Assembly (NCBI RefSeq): GCF_020524345.1
Contig: NZ_JAIVLH010000007.1
Coordinates: forward strand, 27,318 to 91,317
Direction of reading: 5' to 3'
Source: Metabacillus niabensis
Lineage (GTDB): Bacteria > Bacillota > Bacilli > Bacillales > Bacillaceae
DNA: 64,000 nt
Positions within the stretch are counted from its first letter, which is position 1. Every line of letters starts with the position of its first letter. The translations under genes were made by a program, and so were the position numbers. A model generated the notes under the pieces. The model saw only the letters and a program-made list of their open reading frames with translations, searched no databases and had not been told where the DNA came from. Positions 44,684 through 52,922 of the stretch are shown one piece after another.

Positions 44684-45535
44684 ATGAAAATACTAGTTAC
44701 TGGATTCACAGGTCAATTAGGGTATGATGTTTATCATCGTGGTGAAAATGAAAATTTTGAGATGATCGGTGTAGGATCTAAAGATTTAGATATTACAAAT
44801 GAAGAAGCTGTTTATCAGTTTGTAAAAAAGGTTGAACCAGATGCAATTATTCATTGTGCAGCTTATACAGCAGTAGATAAAGCTGAGGATGATAAAGAAA
44901 CATGTTGGAATGTAAACGTCGAGGGTACGAGGTATCTTGTGAATGCAGCAAAAGAAGTCAATGCAAAGTTCATGTTTATTAGTACAGATTATGTATTTGA
45001 CGGAGAAGGAGAAAAACCTTTTTTAGAAACAGATAAAGCAAATCCAATTGGTTATTATGGTGTGACAAAGTATGAAGCTGAAAAAATAGTTCAATCCACA
45101 ATTGAGCAATTTTTTATCGTAAGAATATCATGGGTATTTGGTTCTAATGGAAACAATTTTATTAAGACGATGCTTCGATTATCGGAAACGCGAGAAGAGT
45201 TAAACGTTGTTGGTGATCAGTATGGTTCCCCAACCTATACATTTGATTTAGCATGTTTATTAATTGATATGATACTTACTAACAAGTACGGAATCTACCA
45301 TGCTTCTAATGAGGGATTCTGTAGCTGGGCTGATTTTGCTAAAGAGATATTTAAACAAGCAGGTAAAAAAGTAAAGGTAAACGCAATCTCAACTGATGAA
45401 TATCCTACACGGGCGGTAAGGCCAAAAAATTCTCGTATGTCAAAGGATAAATTATCTGTAAATGGTTTTAAGCCTTTACCTAAATGGGAAGATGCACTAC
45501 AACATTATATTAAAGAATTATATCAAGAGGTGTAA
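44684..45535 (+). CDS. rmlD: dTDP-4-dehydrorhamnose reductase
   Basis: 283 residues from ATG 44684 (GGAGAAGAATAGG before it). SDR fold: ILVTGFTGQLGYDV, HCAAYTAVDKAEDD, FISTDYVFDG, and YYGVTKYEAE with the Tyr-x3-Lys pair; RAVRPKNSRMSKDKL near the end is typical. Last step in dTDP-L-rhamnose synthesis. It starts 1 base after the rmlC stop. Confidence 0.94.
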   Translation: MKILVTGFTGQLGYDVYHRGENENFEMIGVGSKDLDITNEEAVYQFVKKVEPDAIIHCAAYTAVDKAEDDKETCWNVNVEGTRYLVNAAKEVNAKFMFISTDYVFDGEGEKPFLETDKANPIGYYGVTKYEAEKIVQSTIEQFFIVRISWVFGSNGNNFIKTMLRLSETREELNVVGDQYGSPTYTFDLACLLIDMILTNKYGIYHASNEGFCSWADFAKEIFKQAGKKVKVNAISTDEYPTRAVRPKNSRMSKDKLSVNGFKPLPKWEDALQHYIKELYQEV

Positions 45536-45537
45536 TT

Positions 45538-46557
45538 ATGTCTAAACAAAAAGTTGTTGTAACAGGTGGAGCAGGATTCATCGGAGGAAACTTCGTTCAA
45601 TATATGGTGAATAAATACCAGCAATATGATATTTTTAACTTAGATTTACTAACATATGCTGGAGACCTTACAAAACACAAAGATATCCAAAACAAAGATA
45701 ATTATTACTTTGTAAAAGCAGACATTGCAGATCGTGAAGCAATCTTTAATCTCTTTGAGCAAGAAAAGTTTGATTACGTTGTTCACTTTGCTGCAGAAAG
45801 TCATGTAGACCGTTCAATCACAGATCCAGAAGTGTTTGTTCGTACGAATGTCCTTGGTACCCAAGTATTATTGGACGCTAGCAAAAACATTAATGTAAAA
45901 AAGTTCGTACATGTATCAACTGATGAAGTGTATGGAGAGCTGGACTTTGATCCTACTACTTTCTTTACTGAAGAAACTCCATTACAACCGAATAGCCCAT
46001 ACAGTGCAAGTAAAGCATCTTCAGACTTTTTAGTTCGTGCATATCATGAAACATTTGGATTACCTGTTAATATTACACGTTGCTCCAATAACTATGGACC
46101 TTATCATTTCCCTGAGAAGTTGATCCCATTAACCATTTCGCGTGTGTTAAATGAGCAAAAAGTACCTGTGTATGGTGATGGAAAAAATATTCGTGATTGG
46201 TTACATGTATTAGATCACTGTTCGGCCATTGATTTAGTATTACACGAAGGTGTGAATGGAGAAGTGTATAATGTTGGTGGACACAATGAACGGACAAATC
46301 TAGAAGTCGTTAAAACCATCATTAAAACTTTAGGAAAATCAGAAGACTTAATTGAATTTGTAAAAGATCGATTAGGTCATGATATGCGATATGCGATTGA
46401 TCCTACTAAGCTAGAGAAGTTAGGTTGGAAACCAACGTATAACTTTGAAACTGGGATTGCTCAAACGATTCAATGGTATCTGGATAACCAAGAGTGGTGG
46501 GAGCAGATTCTAAGTGGAGAATATCAAAGTTATTTTGAAAAACAGTATTCTATTTAA
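45538..46557 (+). CDS. rmlB: dTDP-glucose 4,6-dehydratase
   Basis: 339 residues. VVTGGAGFIGGNFVQ, NLDLLTYAGD, HFAAESHVDRSI, VSTDEVYGEL, YSASKASSDFLVRAY, RCSNNYGPYHFPEKLIP: a full RmlB. It makes dTDP-4-keto-6-deoxyglucose, the second step of the pathway. The last ~80 codons are repeated almost exactly at 48830-49080, on the other side of the polymerase gene. A terminator follows at 46576. Confidence 0.95.
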   Translation: MSKQKVVVTGGAGFIGGNFVQYMVNKYQQYDIFNLDLLTYAGDLTKHKDIQNKDNYYFVKADIADREAIFNLFEQEKFDYVVHFAAESHVDRSITDPEVFVRTNVLGTQVLLDASKNINVKKFVHVSTDEVYGELDFDPTTFFTEETPLQPNSPYSASKASSDFLVRAYHETFGLPVNITRCSNNYGPYHFPEKLIPLTISRVLNEQKVPVYGDGKNIRDWLHVLDHCSAIDLVLHEGVNGEVYNVGGHNERTNLEVVKTIIKTLGKSEDLIEFVKDRLGHDMRYAIDPTKLEKLGWKPTYNFETGIAQTIQWYLDNQEWWEQILSGEYQSYFEKQYSI

Positions 46558-46575
46558 TTGAAATTAATGTTAATA

Positions 46576-46607
46576 AAAAGCAACGGTTAAATATTTTCGT
46601 TGCTTTT
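46576..46607 (+). terminator. Terminator after rmlB
   Basis: AAAAGCAACG (46576-46585) pairs perfectly with CGTTGCTTTT (46598-46607). Confidence 0.85.
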
Positions 46608-47309
46608 CATTTTAATATTTATCCATACTTCATAGATGAAATCGATAAAAGTTGCTAATAAATTATTGGGAAAAATAGTTATACATTGTTTGAGTTGGTT
46701 TTCAATTAGTTTTTCCTTAAAATTTCTAATAAGAATGTATGCAACCAAGTACTAAGAAAGTTCAGTCACTTATTATTTTAACTTTGTTTGGAACAATCAA
46801 AAATTATACATCGATGCCCTTCCTTGTAGTTTTTCTTTTCCTTGATGTGTTCTTTGAACTTTATATTAAAAAAATCATCAATATAAATCAAAAGCTCTAA
46901 CAAAACTTTTGGTTAAAGAAACCCTTACAACGAGACAAAGGTTTACTTGGTTTGTTAATGTGGCTCCAATAAAACATGGAATTATTAATATACGCCCTGG
47001 ATATCGAATTTTGGAGGGGATAAGCACTAAATGTAAAACGTAGAGGTTTGTACAAGATTTGGATGTGGAAAAAAATTGTTGTTATCTACATTGACGATGT
47101 AAACAACAATAAATTTAAAAGATAATGCTAGATAAAATTGGTATTAACAGATGTTTTAATAGATTGATGAATGCACAACTTATAGCTAACAATGCAACAG
47201 GACGAATGCATGGATTAGCATAACTAAAATTGGGAAAAAAATGAATCCCCTCTGATAAAAACTTTATTGTATAATTAACCCAGTAACTCATTATATTTTT
47301 ATTAGGGAG
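46608..47309 (+). other. Gene-free AT-rich stretch before the polymerase gene
   Basis: About 700 bases without a supportable gene. A short frame near 46930-47035 reads RQRFTWFVNVAPIKHGIINI and may be debris of an inserted element. I see no promoter strong enough to call. Confidence 0.4.
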
Positions 47310-47321
47310 TTGTCTAATCAA

Positions 47322-48608
47322 TTGAAAGAAATGAATTTAAGGGATTTAAATATTAATGTAATATTGATAGGAATAGTTGCAGGTATAATGTGGAGATTTC
47401 CTATTACTAGTACAGTAATATATTTATATATGGCGGGTTTGCTTTTATTATTATTATTAAAGTTATTTAGAGACTCTGATTTAAGAATTTCTAGAAAGAA
47501 CTCATTAATATTAATTATCTCAATACTATTTATATTGACTATATATTTAGTTTCATTTGATGAAATAGCATTTGTAACTAAACGTTATCTTATACTAGTA
47601 ATATTAATATTTTACTTGTTTTTTTCCCTATTGCGATATGGTGTAGGATATATGGAGAATTTTTACAAGCAGCTAACAGTATTTTTAAATATATTATCTG
47701 TTGCAAACCTCTACCAGGTCATTTTTCGTAAACCTCTTTTGTTAAATTATATGGATTTGGCAGAAGTCGGGTATAATTACCACTTTGGTTCTGCAGCTTA
47801 TCGTACTATGTCTGTATTCCATCATCCTATAATTTGTGGCTTATTTTTTATAATTGCATTTTTGTGCAATATGTATTTAATTAAGTCACCAATTAAGTAT
47901 GTTTTACAAGTGCTCTTGCTGTTAAATATATATACAACTTCATCTAGAAGCGCGTGGTTAGCCCTTGCTTTAATAATAATGGTATATATATTATTAAATA
48001 ATAAAAGGTTTATTTTTTCGATCTTAAGACCTCGAGTTAATTATCTAAAAGCAATTAATATATGTATTATCACTAGTTTTGTGTTTTTATTTTTAATTCT
48101 AAATTTTGATGAAATCGCAAAAACAATAATTGATAGATTTGGAGACTCATTAACTAAAAATTCAACTGATGGATCTAATCTACAAAGAACATTAACAATT
48201 GCTATGATTTTTGATCATATGTTTGACAATGGAGGATCAATTTTGTTATTTGGTCATGGTGCGGGAACAGTAGGGGATTTTATGTTAAGAAATCCAGTTC
48301 TTATAAAGGATTTTGGTACTACGGATAATCAATATCTTTCTTGGTTTTTTGAATTTGGGCTAGTAGGAATAACTTCTTATTTATCATTAGTGCTATTTAT
48401 AATAATAAAATATTTTAAAAATAAAAATAGACATTGGACAAAAGATTTATCATTTTTATGTTTTGTTGTAATTAGTTTTGAATTGGTCTTTTTTGATGCT
48501 ATAGGGTGGCCGGTAGTATTTGTGATGCTAGGGTTCTTAATCGGAGCTTTGACAATTGAGTATGATGAAAATGAAAATTCAAAAACAGAAATGAAGATTC
48601 AGTATTAG
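47322..48608 (+). CDS. wzy: Wzy-type O-antigen polymerase/ligase
   Basis: 428 residues from TTG 47322; TTG 47310 and ATG 47331 are alternatives around the AGGGAG at 47304. Ten or more membrane helices and one large extracellular loop (about residues 225-320) with FGDSLTKNSTDGSNLQRTLTI and GHGAGTVGDF. SSRSAWLAL is the conserved Wzy_C-like arginine segment. It would polymerise flipped repeat units. Very AT-rich, flanked by two copies of the rmlB tail. Confidence 0.85.
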   Translation: MKEMNLRDLNINVILIGIVAGIMWRFPITSTVIYLYMAGLLLLLLLKLFRDSDLRISRKNSLILIISILFILTIYLVSFDEIAFVTKRYLILVILIFYLFFSLLRYGVGYMENFYKQLTVFLNILSVANLYQVIFRKPLLLNYMDLAEVGYNYHFGSAAYRTMSVFHHPIICGLFFIIAFLCNMYLIKSPIKYVLQVLLLLNIYTTSSRSAWLALALIIMVYILLNNKRFIFSILRPRVNYLKAINICIITSFVFLFLILNFDEIAKTIIDRFGDSLTKNSTDGSNLQRTLTIAMIFDHMFDNGGSILLFGHGAGTVGDFMLRNPVLIKDFGTTDNQYLSWFFEFGLVGITSYLSLVLFIIIKYFKNKNRHWTKDLSFLCFVVISFELVFFDAIGWPVVFVMLGFLIGALTIEYDENENSKTEMKIQY

Positions 48609-48829
48609 AGATTAAACATATATATTTGAAGGGATAACCATAGATACAATCCTAAATCTGTCAAAAGTTGTAGAGTAAGAGAAACAAGCGTTAATGGCAG
48701 CAAAAAAGCATTTGCATGAAATAGAGTACCTAGCTAGCTGCAATAATTTTCATAAATTGATTCTTTTGTTAATTAAAAAACTTTAACATTTTATAATACA
48801 CCACGAATGTTATATTAATATTCCATTAA

Positions 48830-49080
48830 CGAATTTAGAAGTGGTTAAAACACTAGGTAAATCCGAAGACTTAATAGAATTTGTTAAAGATCGCTTAGGA
48901 CATGATAAACGATACGCGATTGATCCTACTAAGCTAGAGAAGTTAGGTTGGAAACCAACGTATAACTTTGAAACCGGAATTGCTCAAACCATTCAATGGT
49001 ACTTGGATAACCAAGAGTGGTGGGAGCAGATTTTAAGTGGTGAATATCAGAATTACTTTGAGAAGCAGTATTCTTTATAA
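48830..49080 (+). pseudogene. 3' fragment of a second rmlB
   Basis: It reads the last 80 or so residues of RmlB ([25 protein letters not shown], ending EKQYSL) with over 90 percent identity to 46310-46557 and no start region. The breakpoint is near 48832. It is most simply the scar of an exchange by recombination in rmlB. Confidence 0.9.
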
Positions 49081-49109
49081 TAGTAATGGATAATAGATTG
49101 TATGATTAG

Positions 49110-49150
49110 ACGAAGAAACCAAGGAGAAAACTTCCCCTTGGTTTCTTCGT
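49110..49150. terminator. Bidirectional terminator closing the exopolysaccharide operon
   Basis: A perfect 15-bp stem: ACGAAGAAACCAAGG (49110-49124) with CCTTGGTTTCTTCGT (49136-49150). The convergent gene ends at its edge. Confidence 0.88.
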
Positions 49151-49372
49151 TTAACGATCATAAGCATTAACATAAAGCTCCTTAAGAGCCTGACGAGCAG
49201 CATCTCTCTCAACTTTGTCTATCCCTCTTCCCAAAAACTCCCCACGATCATTACAAATCGATGCGTACACATAATAATGATCAGAAAACTGTATAACGCC
49301 CAACTCAACCTCTTCATGAAACATACTAGCAAAGTGTATAACCCTGCTCGAAAGAATATCCTTTACATCCAT
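49151..49372 (-). CDS. 73-residue small protein, unknown
   Basis: ATG 49372, AAAGGAG 8 bases upstream. Beta-rich first half (VIHFASMFHEEVELGVIQFSDHYYVYASICN) and a C-terminal helix (VERDAARQALKELYVNAYDR). The strand-strand-helix order with an alanine-rich last helix is faintly like a double-stranded RNA-binding fold, but this is only an impression. It is soluble with no signal. Confidence 0.6.
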   Translation of the reverse strand: MDVKDILSSRVIHFASMFHEEVELGVIQFSDHYYVYASICNDRGEFLGRGIDKVERDAARQALKELYVNAYDR

Positions 49373-49471
49373 CTCTCTATCTCCTTTACCATGTCTAATT
49401 TCCTATACACTTCTATCATACAGGATGAAATTGTAAATTTAGTTAATGGCATTTAAAGGTTTTATTAAGAT

Positions 49472-49501
49472 GGGACGGAGGGACAGGTTCCTTGACCCAC
49501 C
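49472..49501. repeat. GGGACAGGTTCCTTG-type dispersed repeat, copy 1
   Basis: Contains GGGACAGGTTCCTTGACCC, with one change from the fullest form GGGACAGGTTCCTTGTCCC seen at 63590. Intergenic. Confidence 0.75.
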
Positions 49502-49546
49502 TATTGTCTTCAGCAATTTTCACGGAGAAAGAGCAGTTTAAAACGT

Positions 49547-49584
49547 AAAAAGTCCCGGCAATCAAGAGATAACCGGGACCTTTT
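49547..49584 (-). terminator. Terminator of the second Cys-pair microprotein
   Basis: GTCCCGG (49552-49558) with CCGGGAC (49573-49579) and five T on the minus strand. It lies 8 bases past the stop at 49593. Confidence 0.75.
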
Positions 49585-49592
49585 AGTTGAAT

Positions 49593-49688
49593 TTATTTTT
49601 TCTTTCCACAATCTATACACGTTTCAGTGTAATAATCGTATTTATGGTATCTACGAAAAAAACAAAGGATTGATTTCAATTTTTTCAT
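49593..49688 (-). CDS. 31-residue Cys-pair microprotein, paralogue
   Basis: ATG 49688 with TAGGAG 9 bases upstream, TAA at 49593. MKKLKSILCFFRRYHKYDYY then TETCIDCGKKK: the same plan as the 31167-31265 product (MKKL, hydrophobic patch with Cys, HKY-YY, C-x2-C-GKKK). No riboswitch is visible upstream of this copy. Two independent copies, each with its own terminator, support a real gene family. Function unknown. Confidence 0.72.
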   Translation of the reverse strand: MKKLKSILCFFRRYHKYDYYTETCIDCGKKK

Positions 49689-49980
49689 GTGTGATTGCTC
49701 CTAAGATGTTTAAAAGATACTTACAATCATACAGGAATAGTGTTATTGACCTGTTACAAACAAATTAAGTAGTATGACAAAGCTATTAAATTTTAGCAAT
49801 TATCCCTTGGATAATAATTACTAATGTAGGTTGTTTATTGCAAAATAAAAGTGCAGAGCTTTGCAATGGAAAATTGCAGAGTCCTGCACTAATTTTATGT
49901 GCATAAAAAAAGACTTGCCAGTCACCCCAAGTCCCACTACATTAATTGTGTCGAGCAATTTTGTAGTGGAGGTAGAAAGG

Positions 49981-51396
49981 ATGCTAGCAATGTCTGATAT
50001 TAATTGTATCAAACACCTAAGAAACAAAAAAGGACAATCTATAACAAAAATAAAGGAAGTTTTAGGAATTAATTGGAGAACAGCTAAGAAGTACGCTGAT
50101 GAAGATCAATTACCTGAATCAAAGATTAAGCATTCCAAAGGAATGATGCATACTGAAAAATGGGGAGAAATTGTTTCAGATTGGCTCTTTGAAGATAGTA
50201 AGTTAAAGAAAAAATTAAGAATAACAAATAAACAGATATTTAAAGAGTTACAGGGACATGGTTTTAAAGGATCATATAGAACAGTTTGTTATTTTATTTC
50301 TGATTGGGAGAACAGTCATAACGAGCAGCTTGATAAAGGGCATGATCGTTTAGAACACCCTCCTAGTGAAGCTCAAGTAGACTTTGGAGTAATGGAAGTT
50401 GTTAAAGATGGAGAATATCTGGATACTCATGTTCTAGTTATGTCTTTTCCATATAGTAACACAGCTTTCGCTGTACCATTACCATCCGAAAATCAGGAGT
50501 GTTTTCTTCAGGGCTTAAAACATTTATTTACACAAATAAAAGGTGTACCTAGAAATATTAGGATTGATAATTTAACCCCTGCTGTCAAGAAAGTTAGGTC
50601 AAAAACCGAGGAAGCAAAGTTAACGGACACGTTTATCCAATTTCAAAACCACTATGGGTTTGATGTGCAAGTTTGTAACCCTCGTAGTGGCCATGAAAAA
50701 GGAAGTGTAGAAAATAAAGTAGGTTATATTAGATACAACTTCTTTGCAACATCACCAGTCATGAATAGTTATGAAGATTTAACGGAAACACTTCGTGTTC
50801 AGTTGGAAAATGATAGGAAAAGACTTCATTATGAGAAAGAAGTAATGATCGAAGATCTTTGGAATAAGGAGAAGAATCATTTACTAGAGTTGCCAACTGA
50901 GGACTATCCAGTATTTAAAGAGGTTGAAGCCAAGGTAAATAAATTCAATGAAGCAAAGTTAGATAATACACTAATACATATTCCAAGAGCAGCAAACTTT
51001 CCTTTTATATATTTTGTTTTGGCTTGGGATAAATTTAAAGCTGTTTCTCCTGACGGAGAACTTCTCATAGAAGACTATAGGCCGTATATGAACAAGAAGC
51101 GAGCTATTCCTTGGGTAACAGTTTTCAAGGACTGGATTCGAAAACCAAGAGTAGTCCCTTATTCAAGGTATCAAAAATACTTACCAGGCAGAGTCAATGA
51201 TTATTTAATGGTCGATGACTTGGTTATTCGTAAAGAAAGATTAGTAGAAATGCTTAATTTACTGATGACACATGATATGAAAAGAGTAAATGAGGAATTT
51301 TACGATTTAATTTCCGAAAAGAGTGAGAATCCCTTCGGGCTTGACTGGTCTGAGTATGATTCCTTGGCTCCTATGGAAAGGGGGAGTCAGTCATGA
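49981..51396 (+). CDS. istA: IS21 transposase
   Basis: 471 residues from ATG 49981 (GGAGG 8 bases upstream; the frame is open from 49861 but within the IS end). HTH at the start (GQSITKIKEVLGINWRTAKKYA), DDE integrase core with QVDFGV, RIDNLTPAV and GSVENKVGYIR. It catalyses transposition together with IstB; the two genes overlap by 4 bases. Confidence 0.94.
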   Translation: MLAMSDINCIKHLRNKKGQSITKIKEVLGINWRTAKKYADEDQLPESKIKHSKGMMHTEKWGEIVSDWLFEDSKLKKKLRITNKQIFKELQGHGFKGSYRTVCYFISDWENSHNEQLDKGHDRLEHPPSEAQVDFGVMEVVKDGEYLDTHVLVMSFPYSNTAFAVPLPSENQECFLQGLKHLFTQIKGVPRNIRIDNLTPAVKKVRSKTEEAKLTDTFIQFQNHYGFDVQVCNPRSGHEKGSVENKVGYIRYNFFATSPVMNSYEDLTETLRVQLENDRKRLHYEKEVMIEDLWNKEKNHLLELPTEDYPVFKEVEAKVNKFNEAKLDNTLIHIPRAANFPFIYFVLAWDKFKAVSPDGELLIEDYRPYMNKKRAIPWVTVFKDWIRKPRVVPYSRYQKYLPGRVNDYLMVDDLVIRKERLVEMLNLLMTHDMKRVNEEFYDLISEKSENPFGLDWSEYDSLAPMERGSQS

Positions 51397-52118
51397 GTGA
51401 TTCTATTCGTTCTATGTGTAAATCTCTTCGGCTGGCTTATGTATCAGAAATATACGAGACAATTCCCTTTGAATCACCAAGCCAATATATAGAAGCATTG
51501 TTTAAGGAAGAGTTTCGATTACGTGAGAAAGCTAAGGTACAACGCCTTATTAGAAATGCGAAGTTCTTAGACTCAAAGTGTTTGAGTAATTACGAGTGGA
51601 ACGAAAGAATTCGATTTCCTACTCATATTGATAAAGATGGATTAATGAGAATTGATTTTATTAAACAAAAGCAAAATGTCGTATTAATTGGATCACCAGG
51701 TACTGGAAAGTCACATCTAGCAACGGGATTAGGGAGAAAAGCTTGTGAAATGGGTTATGAAGTGAGGTTTTATCGTGTTTCCCTTCTAATTGAGCAATTG
51801 GAGCAGGCGTTGAAACAGGATAAATTGCCTTCCTTTAGAAAAAAGTTTGAGAAGGTAGATTTGATTATTTTAGATGAAATGGGCTATCTACCTTTTAGTA
51901 AGGAAGGTTCTGAGCTATTATTTCAACTTATTGCAGATTGGTATGAACAGAAGAGTTTAATAATTACTTCAAATCTTGAATTTAGTCAATGGAATAGAAT
52001 TTTTATTGATTCTAGGCTTACAGCAGCTTTAGTGGATCGTCTAATACACCATGCGCATGTACTAACTTTTAATGGTGGAAGCTATAGATTATCGAATGCT
52101 TTGTCGAAGGCAAAGTAG
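51393..52118 (+). CDS. istB: IS21 helper ATPase
   Basis: 241 residues, DnaC-like AAA+ ATPase: Walker A GSPGTGKSHLA, Walker B LIILDEMGYLP, SNLEFSQW sensor. It forms the target-selection oligomer for IstA. The start overlaps the istA stop (ATGA). Confidence 0.95.
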   Translation: MSDSIRSMCKSLRLAYVSEIYETIPFESPSQYIEALFKEEFRLREKAKVQRLIRNAKFLDSKCLSNYEWNERIRFPTHIDKDGLMRIDFIKQKQNVVLIGSPGTGKSHLATGLGRKACEMGYEVRFYRVSLLIEQLEQALKQDKLPSFRKKFEKVDLIILDEMGYLPFSKEGSELLFQLIADWYEQKSLIITSNLEFSQWNRIFIDSRLTAALVDRLIHHAHVLTFNGGSYRLSNALSKAK

Positions 52119-52264
52119 GAAATTTTAGGGTGGCAAAACTCTGCAAAAAATCTTGCGCTACTCTGCACTTTTTTCTTGCAAAATACATAGGTATTGAATA
52201 CTAGTCTATGGTGTAGGGTAGGAATTAAATTTGGAGCAGAGAAAAATGAAGAGTAGGAGTTTTT

Positions 52265-52516
52265 ATGGAACAATCAAAAATAAAATGACTTAAGAGTATA
52301 AATGCAGGATTTATTATTGGGAGTTGTGTATTACTTGCATCCGGTTTACTAACTGGGTTGGTTTTATTAGGCGGAAATCCGGATAAAACGACGGAAGATT
52401 GGATAGTTGTTAGCCTTGTTATTTTTGTCTTTAACATTATACCTGCAATCGGACTCCATATTTTTCGAACAAAATATTGGGTAAAGAAGTACCCTGAATG
52501 GCAACGTAAACCATAA
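52265..52516 (+). pseudogene. Two-helix small membrane protein with early TGA
   Basis: From ATG 52265 (TAGGAG upstream) the frame reads MEQSKIK, TGA, then stays open for 75 more codons to TAA 52516. The rest encodes two membrane helices (INAGFIIGSCVLLASGLLTG; WIVVSLVIFVFNIIPAIGLH) and a polar tail FRTKYWVKKYPEWQRKP. Only codon 8 breaks it, so inactivation is recent, or a base is misread. Confidence 0.65.
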
Positions 52517-52574
52517 GTTTAGGACTAATAACGGTAAACGAATAACACTCCTTTTCTGCTTTCTTTTTATCCTA

Positions 52575-52735
52575 TATCAATAGGACTACTTGCCTTCAAA
52601 GATTTCAATAATAAGCTAATATTAATTCCAATACAAATAATGATCACATCCCTTGCAATGTATATCGCGTATAAAATAACAAATAAGCACTGGTCCAAGG
52701 GGACAGGTTCCTTGGACCACCCCAATTGATAGACA
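52575..52735 (+). pseudogene. Membrane protein remnant ending in a repeat
   Basis: An open frame without start reads PISIGLLAFKDFNNKLILIP and MITSLAMYIAYKITNKHW, then runs into the dispersed repeat at 52691 and stops. It looks like a two-helix protein whose start was lost and whose end was replaced. Confidence 0.4.
52691..52719. repeat. GGGACAGGTTCCTTG-type dispersed repeat, copy 2
   Basis: GGTCCAAGG and CCTTGGACC arms surround GGACAGGTT. It has replaced the natural end of a membrane protein frame. Confidence 0.75.
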
Positions 52736-52922
52736 GATGTAACAATTGGAGGTGCTTTTATGAAATGTTATTCATTGGAAATAAAACTAGCAGCGGTTAA
52801 ACCTAAATTAATCATCTATTAAGCTAAATAGAATGATTGCCATACATAAAACCTTAAACACTCTGAACAAAGAATTTTCGATGCTATCGTTCCATCAACA
52901 AATCTTCTTATCTCAAAAATTA

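Larger units (their letters stand above)
49832..52187 (+). mobile_element. IS21-family insertion sequence, complete
   Basis: Ends TGTTTATTGCAA (from 49832) and, inverted, TGTATTTTGCAA (from 52187). Internal repeats AAAAGTGCAGAG and TTGCAGAGT occur at both ends, as in IS21 multiple terminal repeats. TAGGT flanks it on both sides (49827-49831 and 52188-52192), a 5-base target duplication. It encodes istA and istB, both intact. Confidence 0.93.

Noticed and set aside
46608..47309. Extra sugar-modifying gene between rmlB and wzy
   Set aside because: Only short broken frames occur; no start, no motif strong enough to name.
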